Source of the DNA: Helicobacter sp. NHP19-012
GTDB lineage: Bacteria > Campylobacterota > Campylobacteria > Campylobacterales > Helicobacteraceae
DNA: 64,000 nucleotides
Assembly: GCF_019703325.1 (NCBI RefSeq)
Contig: NZ_AP024819.1
Location: 310,001 to 374,000, forward strand
Direction: 5' to 3'
Shown here in pieces: positions 35,410 through 44,782 of the stretch; positions within the stretch are counted from its first letter, which is position 1, and each line of letters starts with the position of its first letter. The position numbers and the translations under genes were made by a program. The notes beneath the pieces are model-generated. The model saw nothing but the letters and a program-made list of their open reading frames with translations, was not told where the DNA came from and made no database searches.

Positions 35410-36368
35410 TAAAAGTTTTTGAAGTCTTTATAGCGGCTAAAGGGGTTGGTGGTGAAAGAAAAATACCCCCTTTGGCGCATGAGCTCTCGCCTTAGGTCGG
35501 GGTGGGGCTGGAATTTGTCCCGCCCGTGTAGCCAGAATAAATTGTTGATGAGCAAGAATTGCCCCACAGGCACAGGAAAGGAGAGCTTGGCTTTGGAGCT
35601 TTCTAGCGAGTCGCTAAGGTCTGCCAAATAAATGCCCTCCTCGTAGTCTTTGGGCTGGGCGAATTGATCGATGTAGAGCATCACGGGGTTAGCGTGGTTG
35701 TCGGCTTCAAACACGGGGTGGTAGACATCGCAAGTCACATTTTTGCTTGGCGGGGCAGACCAGCGCATGACTTTTTTAGCCAACGGGTGGTGGTAGAATT
35801 TTGCCAAGTCCTCCCAATCATCTAAGTGTAAGAGTTGCGAGTCGCCCCCTTGCATGTGCTGTTCGTCAATTTTATACATCAGCACATAGTCGGTAACCTC
35901 ATTGACAAAAGTCCCGTCATTATGCAGTTCTAGGGGCTTTTGGGGTTGGCGTAGATAGCTATCCGAGTTATCCGTGTTCACCACCGCCCAGCGGGCGTAA
36001 AACTGCCCGGTCATTTGATCGAAGTTTGAGCGCCCGATTAGGTGCACAAACGCCGTAGCGATTTTCACCATGTCATCGCCTTGCTTGGCGGAGTTTATGC
36101 CCTCTGGATTTACCAAGAGTGCGCCGGTTTTGCGATCGCTCAAGGCTTGTTCTAAAAAGGGTTTGAGCTTTTGGTTACAAAGTTTGTCTAAAATTTGGGC
36201 GCATTTAAAGCGCAAAAAGGATTTATACTCTAGGGCTTGCACGGGGCAATGCTCCAACTCTTTTAAAAAGCTTGCGATGGTGTCTTGGCTAAAGGTTACT
36301 TGCAAGAGCCGCTTAGAGTAAGGGGTGGGTTCTACGCTAAAAGCCTTGGTTGTGGATTTGTAAGCCAT
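35409..36368 (-). CDS. glaH: Glutarate 2-hydroxylase (CsiD/GlaH)
   Basis: 319-aa Fe(II)/2-oxoglutarate dioxygenase converting glutarate to L-2-hydroxyglutarate while 2-oxoglutarate becomes succinate. Iron ligands: His149-Asn-Asp151 in LELHNDGTF and a distal His in [12 protein letters not shown]; the 2-oxoglutarate Arg is in RRELMRQRG. Length equals the E. coli protein (about 325). With LhgO it feeds glutarate, an end product of lysine/5-aminovalerate breakdown, into the TCA cycle. Oxygen dependence is notable in a microaerophile. Confidence 0.93.
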   Translation of the reverse strand: MAYKSTTKAFSVEPTPYSKRLLQVTFSQDTIASFLKELEHCPVQALEYKSFLRFKCAQILDKLCNQKLKPFLEQALSDRKTGALLVNPEGINSAKQGDDMVKIATAFVHLIGRSNFDQMTGQFYARWAVVNTDNSDSYLRQPQKPLELHNDGTFVNEVTDYVLMYKIDEQHMQGGDSQLLHLDDWEDLAKFYHHPLAKKVMRWSAPPSKNVTCDVYHPVFEADNHANPVMLYIDQFAQPKDYEEGIYLADLSDSLESSKAKLSFPVPVGQFLLINNLFWLHGRDKFQPHPDLRRELMRQRGYFSFTTNPFSRYKDFKNF

Positions 36369-36378
36369 GTTTTCTCCT

Positions 36379-36411
36379 TTATCTTAAAGATAAAATGCGT
36401 GTAGAATTTTA
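36379..36411 (-). promoter_or_regulatory. glaH promoter with a perfect 17-nt palindrome
   Basis: Minus strand TAAAAT -10 box at 36406-36411. Between it and the AAGGAG site lies TTTATCTT-A-AAGATAAA (36379-36395 on the plus strand), 8-bp arms around one base. With a 1-nt centre it cannot be an RNA hairpin of that size, so it is best explained as a protein operator overlapping the transcription start. Confidence 0.6.
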
Positions 36412-36530
36412 CCCAAAAAAACCGCAATGTTACAACACTAAAGCCAAAATAGCGGTAAAAGCCACAAAAGCCCTCCACTTGGGCTACCAAAACATGTTTT
36501 TAAAGACTCCAAAATTTTAAGGAACTAGGC

Positions 36531-36560
36531 TTGACAATTTATTTTCTTTTTCGTTAAAAT
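36531..36560 (+). promoter_or_regulatory. Promoter of the phase-variable OMP gene
   Basis: TTGACA (36531-36536), 18-nt T-rich spacer, TAAAAT (36555-36560); AAGGAG and ATG follow at 36584 and 36598. Confidence 0.6.
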
Positions 36561-36597
36561 TCGTTTCTCATTTCACATTGATAAAGGAGTTCATGGT

Positions 36598-37413
36598 ATG
36601 ATAAAAACAGCAAACAGCAAACAGCAAACAGCAAGTAAAAGTAAGTTTCTAGCCCTCTTTGGCTCTTTAGCCCTTTGTTCTTTTGCCCCTTTGAGTGCAG
36701 AGAAAAACGGGTTCTACACTTCTATAGGGTTTCAATACAGCATGGTTAAGACAACCAATAATAGCACGGGCTATGGATACATCTACCAGAATCCGGATCT
36801 CGTTCCATCCCCCAGTGTCAGCTATACGAACGGGCAAAGCAATATGTATGGGCTTGGTTTGAATTTTGGGTATAAGGCGTTCTTTGGCAGAAGTAAGCGC
36901 AATGGGCTTAGATTTTTTGCCTATTACGACTACGGCTACAGCAACCCCAACTTTGATGGTCCGCGCTATAACCTCAATGCTTATGGGGCGGGCATGGATT
37001 ATCTCTTTAACTTTGTCAATAAAGAGGACACGCAGGTGGGCTTTTTCATCGGCTTTGCACTTGCAGGCAACTCTTGGAACAACTCAGGGGCATCCAATAT
37101 AAAAACCACAGCTAAAGACATCAACGATTTTGTGGCAATAGAAGCAATGTATGGGATGGCTGGCATGACAGGGATAAGTGCAAAAGCCAGCACAAACTTT
37201 AGCTATTTCCAACTCCCTATCCAATGGGGGATTAGGGCGAATATCAGCAAGCACCAAGGTTTCGAGTTTGGCATGAAAATCCCCCTAGTGCGCAACTACT
37301 ACTTCAAATCAGTTGTCAAAGATACCACTCCCGGTATGAAAAGCGTTGATATCAACGGGATCACTTTCCAAAGAAGCGTGGTGTTCTACGCCAACTATGT
37401 GATCAACTTCTAG
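36598..37413 (+). CDS. Outer-membrane beta-barrel protein with 7-nt repeat at its start
   Basis: 271 aa. The signal peptide is KFLALFGSLALCSFAPLSAE, preceded by an unusual polar extension encoded by four perfect AAACAGC heptamers (36605-36632), read as KTANSKQQTASK. The mature part is a Gly/aromatic-rich small barrel (GFYTSIGFQYSMV, NGLRFFAYYDYGYS) ending VVFYANYVINF. Seven is not a multiple of three, so loss or gain of one unit would shift the frame: the gene is ON as sequenced. It resembles the OMP at 17212. It is inserted between glaH and the gab genes. Confidence 0.85.
   Translation: MIKTANSKQQTASKSKFLALFGSLALCSFAPLSAEKNGFYTSIGFQYSMVKTTNNSTGYGYIYQNPDLVPSPSVSYTNGQSNMYGLGLNFGYKAFFGRSKRNGLRFFAYYDYGYSNPNFDGPRYNLNAYGAGMDYLFNFVNKEDTQVGFFIGFALAGNSWNNSGASNIKTTAKDINDFVAIEAMYGMAGMTGISAKASTNFSYFQLPIQWGIRANISKHQGFEFGMKIPLVRNYYFKSVVKDTTPGMKSVDINGITFQRSVVFYANYVINF
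36605..36632 (+). repeat. Heptanucleotide tandem repeat, AAACAGC x4
   Basis: Four identical adjacent units inside the first codons of the OMP gene, a typical simple-sequence contingency locus. Confidence 0.9.
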
Positions 37414-37447
37414 CCTTAACAAGCGGGCGCAAAGCCCGCCCAGTCCC

Positions 37448-38875
37448 CTAATCTAAGCGCACATTCAAATATTTGATCTCTAAATAATCCTCCATGCCAT
37501 ATTTTGAGCCCTCGCGCCCCACACCGCTTTGCTTGATCCCGCCAAAGGGGGCGGTTTCTGTAGAGATGTTGCCGGCATTCACCCCCACCATGCCATACTC
37601 CAACGCCTCGCTCACTCTAAAGACCCTTGCCAAATTTTGCGTGTAAAAGTAAGCCGCCAGCCCGTATTGCGTGTCATTAGCCCACGCTAAAACCTCCTCT
37701 TCGGTGTCAAAGCTAAAGAGGGGGGCGAGCGGACCAAAGGTTTCTTCCTTAGCCACCGCCATGCTTTGATCAACCCCCGTTAAAATTGTGGGTTCAAAAA
37801 AGCTTGCCCCCAAACTGCTGGGCTTGCCCCCGCTAATCACTTGCGCCCCTTTGCTAGTCGCGTCTGTGATGTGCTCTTGCACCTTAGCCACCGCCCTAGA
37901 ATCAATGAGCGGTCCTTGTGTAATGCCCTCTTCTAGCCCATTGCCCAGTTTCAAGCCCTCCACTTTGCTTTTTAAAAGCACGCTCAGTTCGTTATAAATG
38001 CTTTTTTGCACATAAATGCGGTTAGCGCACACGCAAGTTTGCCCGCTGTTTCTAAATTTAGAGAGCATGATCCCCTCAGCTGCCTTTTCTAAGTTTGCGT
38101 CCTCAAAGACAATAAAAGGCGCATTGCCCCCAAGCTCCAAAGAGAGTTTTTTAAGCGTGCTCGCACTTTGGGCGGCTAGGATTTTACCCACCTGCGTAGA
38201 ACCTGTGAAACTAATTTTTCTAACCAACTCGCTTTCACAAAGAAGTTTTGCCAGCATTTTAGTTTCCCCCGTAACCACGCTTAAAACCCCCTCGGGCACG
38301 CCTGCCCTCTTAGCCAACACCATTAAAGCATAGGCACTAAGGGGGGTTTGTGTGGCGGGTTTAATCACCATTGCACAACCACACGCTAGAGCGGGGGCTA
38401 GTTTGCGCGCAATCATGCCAGAGGGGAAGTTCCACGGGGTGATCGCCGCACAAAGCCCAATGGGCTGTTTTAAAACCAAGATTTTTTGCTGATTTGCCAC
38501 ACTTGGCAAAATGTCCCCGTCAATGCGCCGTGCCTGCTCGGCAAACCAGCGCAAATAACTCGCCCCATAGGCGATCTCCGTGCGGGCTTCTTTGAGGGGC
38601 TTACCCATTTCTTGCGTGAGGATACGGGCTAAGTCCTCTATATTTTCTAAAAGCAGGGCGCGTAATTTTAAGAGAATGTCTGCACGCTCTAGGGCGAGTT
38701 TGCCCGCCCATTCTTTTTGCGCCTTATGGGCGGTGTGTAAAATCTGCTCTAACTCTTGGTGGCTCACACTTTTAACATAGGCGATCTCTTGTAAAGTCGC
38801 TGGGTTTGTAACGGGAATAAAGCCCTCTTTGTGGGTTTGGCTTACAAAGGGGTGATCGAGTAAAGAGAAGTTCAT
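37448..38875 (-). CDS. gabD: Succinate/glutarate-semialdehyde dehydrogenase
   Basis: 475-aa NAD(P)-dependent aldehyde dehydrogenase. Motifs: TPWNFPSGMIARKLAPALACG (cofactor and catalytic Asn), SFTGSTQVGK, the general-base Glu in LELGGNAPFIVF and the catalytic Cys in NSGQTCVCANR. It oxidises succinate semialdehyde (and in related systems glutarate semialdehyde). Overlaps gabT by 4 nt and is translationally coupled to it. Confidence 0.92.
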   Translation of the reverse strand: MNFSLLDHPFVSQTHKEGFIPVTNPATLQEIAYVKSVSHQELEQILHTAHKAQKEWAGKLALERADILLKLRALLLENIEDLARILTQEMGKPLKEARTEIAYGASYLRWFAEQARRIDGDILPSVANQQKILVLKQPIGLCAAITPWNFPSGMIARKLAPALACGCAMVIKPATQTPLSAYALMVLAKRAGVPEGVLSVVTGETKMLAKLLCESELVRKISFTGSTQVGKILAAQSASTLKKLSLELGGNAPFIVFEDANLEKAAEGIMLSKFRNSGQTCVCANRIYVQKSIYNELSVLLKSKVEGLKLGNGLEEGITQGPLIDSRAVAKVQEHITDATSKGAQVISGGKPSSLGASFFEPTILTGVDQSMAVAKEETFGPLAPLFSFDTEEEVLAWANDTQYGLAAYFYTQNLARVFRVSEALEYGMVGVNAGNISTETAPFGGIKQSGVGREGSKYGMEDYLEIKYLNVRLD

Positions 38876-40140
38876 GCCAGTGCCTTTTTAATGGATTTGT
38901 TTAGGATTTCTAACGCCTTGTCAAATTGCGCTTGGGGGATCGTTAAGGGGTATAAAAAGCGGATCACATTGGCGTAAGTGCCACAAGTTAAGAGCAAGAG
39001 CCCTTGCGCCATCGCCTCTTTTTGCACCGCCTTAGCCAACTGGGCACTAGGCTTACCCTTGTCAAAAAGTTCTAGTGCTACCATAGAGCCAAGCCCCCTA
39101 ATTTGTGCCATTTGGGTGAAGTTTTCTTTCTCTTTGAGGGCGTTTAGGCTACTTTTAAGCTGTTGCCCTAGTTTGTCTGCCCTTTCATTGAGTTTTTCTT
39201 CTTCAATGATTTTTAACACCTCTAAAGCCGCAGCGGTGGCTAGAGGGTTGCCTGCATAAGTGCCTCCAAGCCCGCCCACGCTTAACGCGTCCATGATATC
39301 CGCCTTGCCGACAACACCCGAGATCGGCAAGCCTCCGCCCAAGCTTTTAGCCATACAAATGATGTCGGCTTGGGGTTTAAAATGCTCCATCGCAAAGGTT
39401 TTGCCCGTGCGGCAAAAACCCGTTTGCACCTCATCGGCGATCAGCACGATTTGATGCGTGTCGCAAAACGCCCTCAAGCCCTCTACAAACTCTGCTGGGG
39501 CAGGGTTAAACCCCCCCTCGCCCTGCACGGGCTCAAAGACCACAGCCGCCACATCTTTAGGTGCGATCGAGCATTTACAAATGAACTCTAGGCTGTTTAA
39601 AGCGTCCTTCACACGCACCCCGTGCAACTCATTAGGGTAGTAGCCGTGATAGACCCCGGGCATGCCTACGCCAATCTCTGCCTTATAGGGCGCAACCTTG
39701 CCCGTCATGCTCACTGCCATAGAAGTGCGCCCATGAAACGCCCCCCCAAAGGCGATCACGCCGTAGCGTTTGGTGTGCCCTTTGGCGATTTTAACGGCGT
39801 TTTCAGTCGCCTCTCCGCCCGTGGTGAAAAAGCAAGACTTCTTCAAGCCACTAATGGGGGCTAGGGCGTTGATCTTTTCGGCTAATTCAATATAGCTTTC
39901 ATAGGGCGTAACCTGATAGGCGGTGTGGGTGAAGTGCTCTAGTTGTTTTTTAACCGCCTCTAGCACCTTAGGGTGTCTATGCCCCACATTTAAAACCGCA
40001 ATGCCCCCGGCAAAGTCGATGAACTCCCGCCCATCGGTGCTTTTGAGCGTGGCGTTTTGTGCCTCACTCACAAACCAATCGCATGTAATGCCAATCCCCC
40101 TAGGGGTGGCTGCCTCTCGTCTTTGTGTCAAATTTTGCAT
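38872..40140 (-). CDS. gabT: 4-aminobutyrate / 5-aminovalerate aminotransferase
   Basis: 422 aa from MQNLTQRREAATPRG (ATG 40140 with AAGGAG 5 nt away; the open frame starts 8 codons earlier). Class III PLP transaminase: VLNVGHRHPKV, GGEATENAVKIAKGHTKR, FHGRT, the PLP-contact DEVQTGFCRTG and the PLP Lys in CMAKSLGGGLP. It converts GABA plus 2-oxoglutarate to succinate semialdehyde and glutamate. With GabD, GlaH and LhgO it covers GABA or 5-aminovalerate to TCA intermediates. No gabP permease adjoins. Confidence 0.93.
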   Translation of the reverse strand: MQNLTQRREAATPRGIGITCDWFVSEAQNATLKSTDGREFIDFAGGIAVLNVGHRHPKVLEAVKKQLEHFTHTAYQVTPYESYIELAEKINALAPISGLKKSCFFTTGGEATENAVKIAKGHTKRYGVIAFGGAFHGRTSMAVSMTGKVAPYKAEIGVGMPGVYHGYYPNELHGVRVKDALNSLEFICKCSIAPKDVAAVVFEPVQGEGGFNPAPAEFVEGLRAFCDTHQIVLIADEVQTGFCRTGKTFAMEHFKPQADIICMAKSLGGGLPISGVVGKADIMDALSVGGLGGTYAGNPLATAAALEVLKIIEEEKLNERADKLGQQLKSSLNALKEKENFTQMAQIRGLGSMVALELFDKGKPSAQLAKAVQKEAMAQGLLLLTCGTYANVIRFLYPLTIPQAQFDKALEILNKSIKKALA

Positions 40141-40279
40141 GCTTGCTCCTTTATTAACAAACAAGAATGCATTGTATAAAAACTCGCTAAACAGAGGAGC
40201 AAGAAAAGCGATAAATCATCATCGTTAGAGCTCTTTTACGCTTTTTACACGGGCGTTTTTGGTGTTTTAAGATGAGGTG

Positions 40280-40288
40280 TGGTAAAAT
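40280..40288 (+). promoter_or_regulatory. Extended -10 promoter of the thioesterase gene
   Basis: TGG-TAAAAT (hexamer at 40283-40288), 48 nt upstream of the start. Confidence 0.55.
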
Positions 40289-40336
40289 GGGCTTTTTTAT
40301 TTTATTTTAAGGCATTTTTAACTTAAAGGAGTTCTT

Positions 40337-40849
40337 ATGAGCAATACAGAAGAATTAGCCGCCGACACCACAACAGGCATTGGGCGGGTGAGAGAACTTA
40401 GCATGTCTTTTTTGGTAACCCCCACAATGGTGAACTTCAACAATGTCATGCACGGGGGAGAGTTGTTGAACTTGTTAGACAAGGTCGCCTATGTGTGCTC
40501 CTCGCGCTATTGTGGGTGCGGCACCGTAACTTTGAGTGTGGATCGGGTGCTGTTTAAACACCCCATCCACATTGGCACACTCGTTACATGCTATGCCAGC
40601 GTGAACTATGTGGGGACTAAGAGCTGTGAAGTGGGGATCAAGGTCATTTGTGAAGACTTTAAAAACCAAACGGCGGTGCACACCAACAGCTGTTATTTCA
40701 CAATGGTGGCGGTTAAAGACGGCAAAACCGTGCCCATACCCCCGTTTGTGCCCCAAACCGACAAAGAAAAAGAACGCTATGAAAGAGCCATTCGGCGCAA
40801 AGAAGCCTTAAAACACACCCAAAAAAGCGCGCTTAAAAGTGGCAACTAG
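40337..40849 (+). CDS. Acyl-CoA thioesterase, hotdog fold (YciA/BACH type)
   Basis: 170 aa; H. pylori HP0891 is similar as I recall. The hotdog helix [26 protein letters not shown] (about 33-58) carries the catalytic Asn-x5-GG and Asp region. [21 protein letters not shown] follows, and the C-terminal tail is charged. It hydrolyses acyl-CoA esters in the cytoplasm. Convergent with aroG (4-nt overlap). Confidence 0.9.
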   Translation: MSNTEELAADTTTGIGRVRELSMSFLVTPTMVNFNNVMHGGELLNLLDKVAYVCSSRYCGCGTVTLSVDRVLFKHPIHIGTLVTCYASVNYVGTKSCEVGIKVICEDFKNQTAVHTNSCYFTMVAVKDGKTVPIPPFVPQTDKEKERYERAIRRKEALKHTQKSALKSGN

Positions 40850-42180
40850 CGCACCACCCGACTTTTCAGTTGCTCGGCGAGTAAAAACGCCAGCTCCAAA
40901 GCTTGCGTGGCGTTTAATCTAGGGTCGCATTGCGTGTAGTAGTGCTGGCTTAAATTGTCCTCACGCACCGCCCCGCCCACGCACTCGGTTACATTTTGCC
41001 CTGTCATTTCTAAATGAATCCCCCCCACACAGCTACCTAGACTTTTATGGATTTTAAAAAAGTCCAGCACTTCTTGCAAAATGTGCGTGAATGAGCGGGT
41101 TTTTATGCCGTTAGCGGTTTTAATGGTGTTGCCGTGCATCGGGTCGCACACCCAAACGATGTTTTTTTGTGCCTTGAGTAGCCCCTTTAAAAGGGGGGGG
41201 AAGTTTTCTTTGAGGACACCAGCTCCCATGCGCACAATAAAACTCAAACGCCCCGGCTCATTTTGTGGGTTTAAAATCTCACACAAACCCAACATTTGCT
41301 CTAAAGTGGTCTTGGGTCCAATTTTCACCCCTATGGGGTTGTGCACCCCCCTTAAAAACTCGACATGCGCTTGCTCTAACCCCCTTGTGCGCTCGCCAAT
41401 CCAAAGCATGTGCGCTGAGCAGGCAAACCACTCCCCGCTAAGGCTGTCTTGGCGCACCAAGGGCTCTTCGTAGTTTAAAAGCAGGGCTTCGTGGCTGGTG
41501 TAAAAATCAGTTTCTTGCAAGGCGGGCATGTGTGCCACGCCACAAGCTTGCATGAATTTAAGGGCATGGGTGATTTGCATGGCTAGGGCGGTGTATTGCT
41601 GCCCTAGGGGGTTGTTTTTCACAAAGTCTAAGTTCCAGCGGTGCACTTCGGTTAAATCCGCCAGCCCACCCTTAGCAAAGGCGCGCAATAAATTTAAGGT
41701 CGCTGCACTTTGGTGGTAGGCTTGCAACAATCTTTGCGGATTAGCGGTGCGCTCATTTGGCTCTAGCCCATTGATCATGTCCCCCCGATAAATGGGCACT
41801 TGTTTGCCATCAATTTCTTCATATTCTGCGCTTCTAGGTTTAGCAAATTGCCCCGCCACACGCCCCACTTTAATCACAGGGCAACCCCCCGCAAAGGCTA
41901 AAACCACGCTCATTTGCAAGAGCACCTTAAATAAATCGCGGATACCATCGGCGCTAAAACTGCTAAAACTCTCGGCACAATCGCCCCCCTGCAACAAGAA
42001 CGCCCGCCCAAAGGCTGCCTCTTTAAGTGTGCTCTTTAGGCTGCGCATTTCTTTAGCAAAGACTAAGGGCGGGTAGCTTTTAAGCGTGGCTTCTGCCTCT
42101 TGCAGGGCAGTTAAATCGGGGTAGGTGGGTTGTTGGCTAATGGGGCAAGTGCGCCAAGAGCTCGAAGACCAAGTTTGCAT
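40846..42180 (-). CDS. aroG: DAHP synthase, class II (plant type)
   Basis: 444 aa; condenses PEP and erythrose-4-phosphate, the first step of the shikimate pathway. Class II signatures: [11 protein letters not shown] (~62-72), [47 protein letters not shown] and [10 protein letters not shown]. In H. pylori (HP0134) it sits beside sdaC; here the two are about 37 kb apart. Complete. Confidence 0.94.
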   Translation of the reverse strand: MQTWSSSSWRTCPISQQPTYPDLTALQEAEATLKSYPPLVFAKEMRSLKSTLKEAAFGRAFLLQGGDCAESFSSFSADGIRDLFKVLLQMSVVLAFAGGCPVIKVGRVAGQFAKPRSAEYEEIDGKQVPIYRGDMINGLEPNERTANPQRLLQAYHQSAATLNLLRAFAKGGLADLTEVHRWNLDFVKNNPLGQQYTALAMQITHALKFMQACGVAHMPALQETDFYTSHEALLLNYEEPLVRQDSLSGEWFACSAHMLWIGERTRGLEQAHVEFLRGVHNPIGVKIGPKTTLEQMLGLCEILNPQNEPGRLSFIVRMGAGVLKENFPPLLKGLLKAQKNIVWVCDPMHGNTIKTANGIKTRSFTHILQEVLDFFKIHKSLGSCVGGIHLEMTGQNVTECVGGAVREDNLSQHYYTQCDPRLNATQALELAFLLAEQLKSRVVR

Positions 42181-42189
42181 GCGATAGCC

Positions 42190-42747
42190 TCATTTTAATT
42201 TTTGTAGGGCGAGTTTGATTAAACTAGCCGCGTCTAGATCTTTAGGCAAGCTGTTACAAATTTTTACCGCCTCTGTGGCCTTAAAGCCTAAACTTTGTAA
42301 GCCCAAAATGGCTTGTTGCACTTCGCTAGCCTTGCTTGCCTCTGTTTCGCTTGCCACAAAGCCCGCTAGATCGAGCATGATTTTACCCGCCATTTTTGCC
42401 CCCACACCCGGCACTTTTTGCAAGGCTTTTAAGTCCTTGCTTTGGATACACACGCTAAAGTCCGCCGGATCATAGACGGATAAAATCGCCAAAGCCGCCT
42501 TGGGTCCCACACCACTCACCTTTAAAAGCCTATCAAACAATTCTTTTTGGGCACGCTCTAAAAAACCAAAGAGGCTATGGCTGTCCTCTTTGACAACGAG
42601 CGTGGTGTGTAGGTGCACGGGTGCGCCCACTTTTAGGTTCTGGCTGGTTTGCACGCCCACATGCACACCGTAAACCACGCCCTGCACCTCCACCTCTATA
42701 AAAGTGGGGCTAGTGTGCGTTACTAAGCCCTTTAAACCCACGAGCAT
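42190..42747 (-). CDS. ruvA: Holliday junction DNA helicase subunit RuvA
   Basis: 185 aa. N-terminal OB domain (MLVGLKGLVTHTSPTFIEVEV), helix-hairpin-helix motifs in KVSGVGPKAALAIL and KVPGVGAKMAGKIM, and the C-terminal RuvB-binding domain ALQSLGFKATEAV-like. Binds four-way junctions and directs RuvB. It shares one base with the upstream fapA-like gene. Confidence 0.94.
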   Translation of the reverse strand: MLVGLKGLVTHTSPTFIEVEVQGVVYGVHVGVQTSQNLKVGAPVHLHTTLVVKEDSHSLFGFLERAQKELFDRLLKVSGVGPKAALAILSVYDPADFSVCIQSKDLKALQKVPGVGAKMAGKIMLDLAGFVASETEASKASEVQQAILGLQSLGFKATEAVKICNSLPKDLDAASLIKLALQKLK

Positions 42748-44618
42748 TAGAAGTTTGTGATGTGTTGGTAACGGCTGACTTTATGCACTTCGCCACTCTT
42801 CTCATCTAGCATATAGTCCGCCGTCTCACCTCTTTCGGTGGTGAGGCTTTTTGAACCTTTCGTGTAAGTGCGGGTATACACAATGGTGTTAAAAGCTGTC
42901 CAGGGCCCGTTGGTGTGAACCCTCACTTGTTTCATGCTCGATTCGATGTTGATCAAGCGTTCTAGGAACTGGCGGTTTAAATCCTGGATACGAGAGATGT
43001 ACATGTGCAAGATTTTTACCCGCTTCAAGCAGTCCATGAAGTCATAGTAAATCCGCTTGATTGCCTCTTGTTCGATGAGCGTCTTGCGGGTAGCGATGTC
43101 GGCGTTGCGGATTTTGTCAATGGTGGGTTGGTTCTTTTGCACAAAAATATTGAGTTTTTGGTATTGCGTCATGACCCTTTGTGCTTTTTCCTTGTAAATA
43201 CCCATCGCCTGCTTGGTCTGTTCTAAGATTTCCCTATTCTCAGGGGTAGCAAAGGCAGAGAAACAAAATTTATTCTCGCTCCCATCAATACTCTCGAGAT
43301 TGCATTGTGATGAAAAATAAAAGGTGTTGTTGGATTTGACTTGTTTTAATTTAATGTCTTTGGCGTAAATTTGACTCCCACTGCTCGCCTCCACTTCGCA
43401 ACTTTCGGCAAAGACGACCCCTCTATCGAGATATTTACATTGGACTCTTTTGCCCTTGCATAAACCCTTATTGTTGGTAACCAGGATTTCATTGGCTTCT
43501 ACACTACTCTCTGCGTGTAACTGCCCCTCAATGATGACTTTTTGCGCCACTAATTTGACATTTTTACCCACATTGCCCTTGATATAAATTTCTTTAGCCT
43601 CGATGCGTAAATTCGTTTCGATGGCATTGTCGATGTCGTTCTTAGAACTGATATTTAAAACCAAACCATTCTCCACTCCACCTAAAAACATGGGCATGTT
43701 GGTGCTCTTCATTTCCATGTATTGGTTCTTGGTGAAACTCTTTAGGGTGTTGTTAAGAAAGGCGACATATTGGGGGAGTTTAGAAAGATAAACTATTTTG
43801 GTCGGCTCTTCTTTTTTCTCAAAAGCCTCTTGGCTAAACTCTAACTCAAAGGGCACATTCTCTAGTTTCTCCACCTTGCGTATGCGCCCCTTTAAATCCC
43901 GCCCCGCCATACCTAGTACAGGCTTGGTATATTCGAGGACAACATCGCCCTTGCCCGCCCCATAAATGGCACTAACGGGAGCTTCCTCCTTGTTCTTTTG
44001 CTCCCAAGATTCTTTAAGAGTGAAAGTGAAAAAGCCACCTTGATTGGGCGCATAGCGAGACTTTTTAAGGCAAATGCGCTCCGGGGGGCTTCCTTCAGCC
44101 GCATAGCGCAGCAATTCTTTCTTAAAAAAAGTGTGCTGCACTTGCATTTGGCGTAAAATGATTTTTTGATGCGCCATGCATGTTTCAACATAGTCGCACA
44201 GCTCCCCAAAGAGCCACTCATCATTGACAATCATAAAGGGGGTTTCACTCACTAGATACAACTGGTGATCCTCGGGCGACACTTCTATGCCTATGAAATA
44301 TCTAAAAAGCCGTTTCTTAATGCAGATGTCGTAGCGTTGGATCACCTCTAGGGAGGGGTCTTCATAGAAAGCATCGTTCTCTATTTGCTTCAACCCCTCA
44401 GCGTCTAAAACCTTAAATTCCCCACGCGGCTCAGAGCGGGTCAAAGTGTGAACTTTAACAAGATCAAACCACAAATCCTGTACATCAAGCCCGTAATTTT
44501 GAGCGACCTCCTCTAACTCGACTTGAATGTCTGCGCAATTTTCCACGATTTTCGAATAAAACTCGCCCACAAAACGCCCCTTCTGGAACTGAACTAAATA
44601 ACCTAAGTTAACAAGCAA
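42747..44618 (-). CDS. FapA-like DUF342 protein (HP0884 homologue)
   Basis: 623-aa cytoplasmic protein of the flagellar assembly protein A family. The centre (about 310-450) forms the right-handed beta-helix of DUF342 (NVGKNVKLVAQKVIIEGQLH, then SSVEANEILVTNNKG). A coiled-coil stretch follows (ENREILEQTKQAMGIYKEKA ... LNRQFLERLINIESSMK). Relatives influence polar flagellum or protein localisation. Gene order fapA-ruvA and divergent murJ is the H. pylori order. The precise role is not established. Confidence 0.8.
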   Translation of the reverse strand: MLVNLGYLVQFQKGRFVGEFYSKIVENCADIQVELEEVAQNYGLDVQDLWFDLVKVHTLTRSEPRGEFKVLDAEGLKQIENDAFYEDPSLEVIQRYDICIKKRLFRYFIGIEVSPEDHQLYLVSETPFMIVNDEWLFGELCDYVETCMAHQKIILRQMQVQHTFFKKELLRYAAEGSPPERICLKKSRYAPNQGGFFTFTLKESWEQKNKEEAPVSAIYGAGKGDVVLEYTKPVLGMAGRDLKGRIRKVEKLENVPFELEFSQEAFEKKEEPTKIVYLSKLPQYVAFLNNTLKSFTKNQYMEMKSTNMPMFLGGVENGLVLNISSKNDIDNAIETNLRIEAKEIYIKGNVGKNVKLVAQKVIIEGQLHAESSVEANEILVTNNKGLCKGKRVQCKYLDRGVVFAESCEVEASSGSQIYAKDIKLKQVKSNNTFYFSSQCNLESIDGSENKFCFSAFATPENREILEQTKQAMGIYKEKAQRVMTQYQKLNIFVQKNQPTIDKIRNADIATRKTLIEQEAIKRIYYDFMDCLKRVKILHMYISRIQDLNRQFLERLINIESSMKQVRVHTNGPWTAFNTIVYTRTYTKGSKSLTTERGETADYMLDEKSGEVHKVSRYQHITNF

Positions 44619-44782
44619 AGACCTAAAATACAGCTAAAAGCCCGATCCGAACCGATTCTACCATAAATTATAGCTAATTCTTTTTAAATTTTAATGGGCG
44701 GCGGGTCATGACCTAAGAATCAAAAAATCCACAACTTTAGTCTCTTTGTGTAGAATACAGCGAATGCACCTAAAGGTTTCTT

